Source: Liolophura sinensis (lineage: Eukaryota > Mollusca > Polyplacophora > Chitonida > Chitonidae). From it: a DNA stretch of 64,000 bases. Below the pieces are notes generated by a model. It saw only the letters and a list, made by a program, of their open reading frames with translations, was not told where the DNA came from and ran no database searches. Both the position numbers and the translations under genes were made by a program. Positions 52,201 to 58,200 of this stretch are shown in pieces. Each line of letters opens with the position of its first letter. Position 1 is the first letter of the stretch. The stretch is from contig NC_088304.1 of assembly GCF_032854445.1 (NCBI RefSeq), positions 10,923,704 through 10,987,703 on the forward strand, written 5' to 3'.

Positions 52201-55200
52201 ACGTATTCCGCTTTACTCATGCCATTGTACTGACTCTTGTCAACCAAGATGTGTATTTGCCAGAACTCCACAGTGAGCAGTACTGCATCATCCTGGACTT
52301 GTATAAAGATTTCGGCACGACGTTCATGATGATGTTTCCCGATAAAGCAGGTGCTCTGTTAGAGAAAGTTGAAGTTTTCAAAAAACTGAAAGAAGATGCG
52401 GGTGTGAGGGTTTTTCCCAACGGCATTGGATTTTCTCTGTTTAGAAAGCTAAACGTACGCCCCATCGGGTCTGAACTGGAGCTGTGGAACGGGGATGAAA
52501 CATTCAACTATCCGTAAGTAATAACAACTGCATGGTTATGAGGATAAACTGGTTCACCAAAAGGGTTAATTCACTATTGTTTTCATGGAATGAATGAATC
52601 TTACAGGTTGCAATATTCAATAATGCACTTGCTGTATATCCGTTTGTTGCACATATTTGTTGGTGTTTTATAAAGCCCTCTTCTGAGAAATTCTGAGTAG
52701 ACCAGTGACCTCTATTAAATTACAATTAACATCATTGCATGTTTTATTTTTTACCTAATTCTGCTTAAGCCATGCTGCTAGGGGACGTGTAAATTGCTGC
52801 TGTTTATGCATTTACATGAACAGTTAGAGTAACAGTCATTTTTATTTTCCGCGCGGATTTTGTATTTTACCTACAGTTATTTAGTGTTATTAGACAAAAT
52901 ATCTATTTTATTGCTGCTGCAGGGGTCCTCCGTAGCTCAGTTGGTAGCTCACTAGCGCAGCGTAATGACCCAGGCGCCTCTCACCAATGCGGTAGCTGTG
53001 CGTTCAGTCCACTCTCCCGCCGTAAGTTGGAAGGTCTGCCAGGAACCTGGGGATGATCCCCCAGGCTGTACCCGCTTTCCTCCCACCATAGTGCTGGCGG
53101 TCGCCGTATTAGTGAAATATTATTGAGCACGGTGCAAAAGATCAAATAAATAAATAAATAAATAAATAAATAAATATTCCTGTTGCAGCCTTAGTCAGAC
53201 GGCCTCGTTTTGGGTATCATTGGAGGTTAGTTGAGTTCGAGATCCCAACAAAGTCTTTGACTTTTCAGTAGCCCCAGTTCCCGTGGAAACTTACGCAGCT
53301 CTGCCTGACATCCGAAAGGTACGTGTCGGAAATTGTAAGGCTACGCGAGCTGACTGAAATCTGTGTCAATACATTACCCACCCTTACAGACAATTAGTTT
53401 ACACCAGCATTAAAGAACACTTGGGACGGTGTGTTAATTACTTGAATTATATTTATGTATATTTATATGTTATGTATTATATTTATTTTTGTATTTATTA
53501 TACCCTATAAACGAATAAGGCATCTCAAAAAGGAAAGTAAGACGAAACGTTTTCAATCACGATAGACAGACGCACGGAATATTCTTAGTGAAAATATTAA
53601 CGGCAATAAAATAACGACATAAACCTTCATTAACATCTTTACCTGGCAGATTTTGACGCACGTGTTTGTTGACCCTTGGGAAGTTTACCTGAAGACTGGC
53701 GGGAAGCCAATGGAAGTGACTTTGTACGCCACGATACTGAAGAGGACAGCTCCAATTTCCTTGTCATTTGGCAATTTATTGCAACACACTTTACAGGCGT
53801 TTGGATCTGTTGGAGGTAAGCATACATGTACCCCTTGCAAAGTTTTTAAGCTTGTCGCTGTAATGGGCACCCTGTGAACTCTTTTCGTAAGACCCAATGT
53901 TAAGAGGTAAGCAGAGGAAATTGCCACCTGCCTCTTTTATGACAAGTGCGTACATTTGCCCCTCCCCTGTTCCCTTGTTTCCTTTGATTTGCACCTGGGA
54001 ATGCGTCAGGTGTATGTAACACACACTACATGTATCTGGGAGAAATGCTTTTTTATCACATTATTTAATTATTGATATGCGATTACATAATGTGAGCTAT
54101 GCCTATAACTCACCATATAAGCTACAAACAAATGTAATCTATCAATAAGCTATTGTTGTAGTTAAAACTGATAGCGTTTAATCTTTTCCAGGTCCAGGAC
54201 CGAGAGCATACTGTGGACACCAAGCCAACCCTCCTGGAGTTTTCACCACAGTTTTCGTTGACGCCAAACTTCTCCGTGGCGTCCCAGTCATCCAGGATCT
54301 TGTCTTTAACATTGAGCTGGAAGCAGATTTCTTTTACCGTCTTGATGATGTTGACATTTTCAATGTTCCTCGCCCGACTGATATCATAAAATCTGTTTTA
54401 ACCCATGTTAAACAGGCTGTTATTGAGCTCCTGAACTTCGTCGTGATCGAAATTGAAAAATACGTCGGGGTCATCGCATCAGTCATACTGGAAGCCATTC
54501 AAGAATTTCGCCAGCACATTCAAGCGCTGTTGCAATTGGTCAACCAGTTTTTGAACAAATTCAACTTGACGGCGTTGATAACGAATGTGGCCGATCTTGT
54601 CAAAGATATCATAGAGAGCATCAATAATATGGTTCAGAAAGTCAGACAGCTAGTGGACCTTATCAAACTGATGTTCGAAAAAACCCTCGAGAACTTCATT
54701 AGATTTGTGAAAACGAAGGTGGATGAGATTAAGAACAACACGCTAACTATGGTACAGTCGCTCTATAACGAGACTGTCGGCATCTTCAAGGGCCCAAAAA
54801 CATTTGGAATTCGCGGTTTCTTCTCAGTAACTGTTTTGGGTAAGGGTTTCGGTATCGAGGGTGAGTTCGTGAAATCTGACGCTCATTTACGGCGCTGTGG
54901 GGATTTAGTGGAAATCTACGATCACATGAATGGAGAAGCAGCATGGCGAGCCTTCGGAGTGATTGATGGATTCAAGGTTGGTCTTGCCAGTGGTAAAGCG
55001 TCCAGCGGAGGAAAAATAACGAGTAAACTTTGGAGTCTCCTTTCTGTGAAACTAGGATTTGGTTTTGGACTCGCCTTGGCCAGTGACAGCAACAACTTTG
55101 TAGTACAGTTTCACGCTCGTTTGAATTTCTTTGGAGCCAAAGCCAGCGCAGATGTCTTCGTCACGAACAAAGAGATCGCCACGCGGAAGGAAGTTAACAT

Positions 55201-58200
55201 CTGGGATATTTTCAGAGCCAGGCTAACGATCCGGGCCACGGTGTTTGTAAATGTTGCAGACTGGGCTTTGCGTATTCGGGGTGAATTTATTCCTGGTGGT
55301 GGCCGCAAGCGCCAGACAGGAAACAACGTTCAGGCCAGCCTAGGAGATGCCATTCGAAATTTTGTGAACAGGTTAGCTGATGAGGCTGTTAAACGGATAA
55401 GTAAAGCCCAAGATGCAGTGAACAAAGCAAAGGACAAGCTTACAAGTGCACAGAAATGGTTGGATGATAAAAAAACCGAGGTGGATAAAGCTAACGTTGT
55501 CTTCGATAGGGCTATAGCTGGTTTAGAGCGAGCAAAGCAGAAGTTAGAGGCTGCAAAGGGTCCTTTCCGTAGAGCTCTTGCTAAACTCAACGCCGCACAG
55601 AAAAGAGTCGATCGCTTATGCAAAATCAAATCATGTTCAAAGATTTGTATTCCTGGCATAAAGTTTGAAATATGCAAATGGGGATGGTTTAGGTTCCCTT
55701 GTCTGAAGTTTACAAGCTGTATGTTCAAAATTCCAAATCCTCTGTGTGTAGTCGCGAATTTGTTATGCCATGGTCTCCGGGCTATTGCCTTTGCGGCACT
55801 AGAAGTGGCTAAACTTTTCGTGAGAGTGCCCATGCTTGCCTTGGACGCTGCCAAGATCGCACTGTCTGTCGCACAAGTTGTTGTTGATAAATCGCGTATT
55901 GTATTGGAAGTCGTAAAAGTCGCCTTGGACGTTGCCAAGGGTATTCTAGAAGTGGCTAAAGGAGGACTTAGTTTAGCAAATGCTGCTCTAGAGGTGGTCA
56001 AATTTGCCGTGAGAGCCGTGCAATATGCTATCAACTTCATTGTGAAATACGGCTTACAAAGTATCATAGACATTGGTAACTGTGGGTTTGAGATCGAGTT
56101 ATCCACAAGAGACTTGTTTGAGTTCGAAATATTTTGTGATGTTAATCCATTTAGGCTGGGCTGGCGAACCGTGCGTTTCCGTTTAAATTTCCGCAATGTT
56201 TTGGGTAGCATTTGGAATGCAGCAAAATCATTGGTCAATAGCTTTTTGGATTCTTTAAAGAATCTGTTTGGGCGTCGAAAAAGAGAAATCGATTACGAGG
56301 CATTTTCAAGACTTCACAAGGCGTTCCGCTACAGACGGCAGGCGGGAAATGGAACGTTAGACGAAGATTTGTTCGGCAACCTTAATGATGAAGTTTTGAA
56401 TAACACCATACTTACAAACACATCCCGAGAGAGCGAAATTCACTTCTGGAGAGAACAATGCTCTCGTTACTCCCCTGTGAAAAATTTTCTGCAGCAGAGC
56501 ATCTCAGAGCTAAATAACGTCACAAATGAACTGGATGCTTCCATGAAAGAAATTTCGAATCGAGGTTCAGAAACAGTAGAGGTACGAAACTCCATTATTA
56601 ACGTAAGTGCTAATGACTCTGAAGTTGACTACACCGTAGCCGAAGAAGACTTCAACGTGACAAGGGAACAAGTTGTTAACGTTTTGAATAGCGTAAATGC
56701 AAAAATGCAAGACAATGATTTGGTAAAGGAAAGCAAATCTGCAACCGACTATGTCATTCGAGGAAACGAAGAGGCATTGAACAGTTTTGCTAGTGCAGAA
56801 ATTTTACCTCTCTGGCGGGAAAGAATGGAAAATATTACCCTGGAACTATTGTCTACTGACGAGTGCTCTGGCTTTTATGACTGTGTGGTTTGGAGCTTTG
56901 GAGAAATATACCAACTGGTGGACTCCGTCGACCCACAGCTTCTTCCAAGAGCTCAGCAAGATTTACCCGCCTTGGAGGAACAGTTTTACAGCCTTTTTGA
57001 GAATGATACCAAGAGCTTTACAGAACTGGTAGATATAACAGCGGAAATCTTAAACGAACTGAGATTGTTGAGAGCTGATGAGATCTTCTGTGGTACCGTG
57101 CCGGAAATCACACAGGATCCAAGAAACATGACTGTGAGGTTAGGAGAAAGTGTCACGTTAACGTGCTTGGCTTCAAGCGTCCCCGAGCCCAGCTACTTCT
57201 GGTTCATGAACGAGGAAATGTACGGCACTGGTGTGTCTCTAACACTGACGGCTGTGACGATAGAGAATGCCGGAGAGTACGTTTGTGTGGCTGGAAATCA
57301 CGTGGCTAACGTCACGTCCAACCCAGCCATTGTCTCAGTTATCTCCCCTCCTACAATTCTGTCTCAGCCCCCATCCCGGATTGAAGTGGTTAATGGCGAC
57401 GAAGTAGTCGTAACTTGCAATGTTTCCGGTTTACCACAACCCAATATAACGTGGCATAAGCCCTCCGATAATACCTTTGAAACGACAAATAAATCTCTAG
57501 TATTGCCTTCTATTCAGGAATCAGACGCTGGAGTGTACAAGTGCGAAGCTGTTAACCAGTATGGAACTGTATCATCTAGAGAAGTGACGATTGAGGTCCT
57601 AGATGCCAGACAGCTTTGTCCAATAATGACACTGAGATTTGGGTTTATTACCGTTGAACCAGGCAACGTCAGTGAGAACGACACGTTGCTCAAGAGAGAT
57701 TTAAGTAACGCTGCCTTAGAGACAGCTTTTCAGGAATCTTTGCTTCTAATTGCTAACGCTACAGAGCCGCTGACTGCTGACGTTAGAATATTAACATCTT
57801 CACAAAATGAGGCCGAGTTGTCTTTTATCGCTGGTTGCGACAATCGTCCACAGAAATGTTCACTCAGTGCTTGCGTGCGAATGCATCAGGCAGCTCAACT
57901 TTACCTTCAGCATTCCATTGCTCGCGTTCAAGACGCCATACTGTCAGACCAGCCGCTGTTCATCAGAGATACGAAGGTTTATTTCTTTAATCCATCAGTC
58001 GTCGATGCCCCAGATGTATCAGCTAGATGTCCTACAGGATTTAAGGAAAGAAAAGAAAATGTCTGTGGTAGGTACACCCGCTAAACATAGATGTCTTTGT
58101 CTAACTATGCTTTTTCGCGAGTTTAGGCTTGATGAAAAATGGTTATTATCTCTTAATTCAGGTTCTTTTCCGCTAAGTTTGTAGCGTGATTCTCCTAAAC

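Noticed and set aside
53232-53234. Selenocysteine reading of the TGA
   Set aside because: Not excluded, but the context lacks a recognisable redox motif and I cannot evaluate a SECIS element by eye; kept only as one option in the findings.
53226-53268. 43-nt intron using the stronger donor GAG/GTTAGT
   Set aside because: It would join GAG directly to TAG and stop translation.
55330-56238. 302-codon minus-strand open frame
   Set aside because: Antisense shadow of exon 19, where Ala/Lys-rich coding on the plus strand leaves the opposite strand open. No domains.
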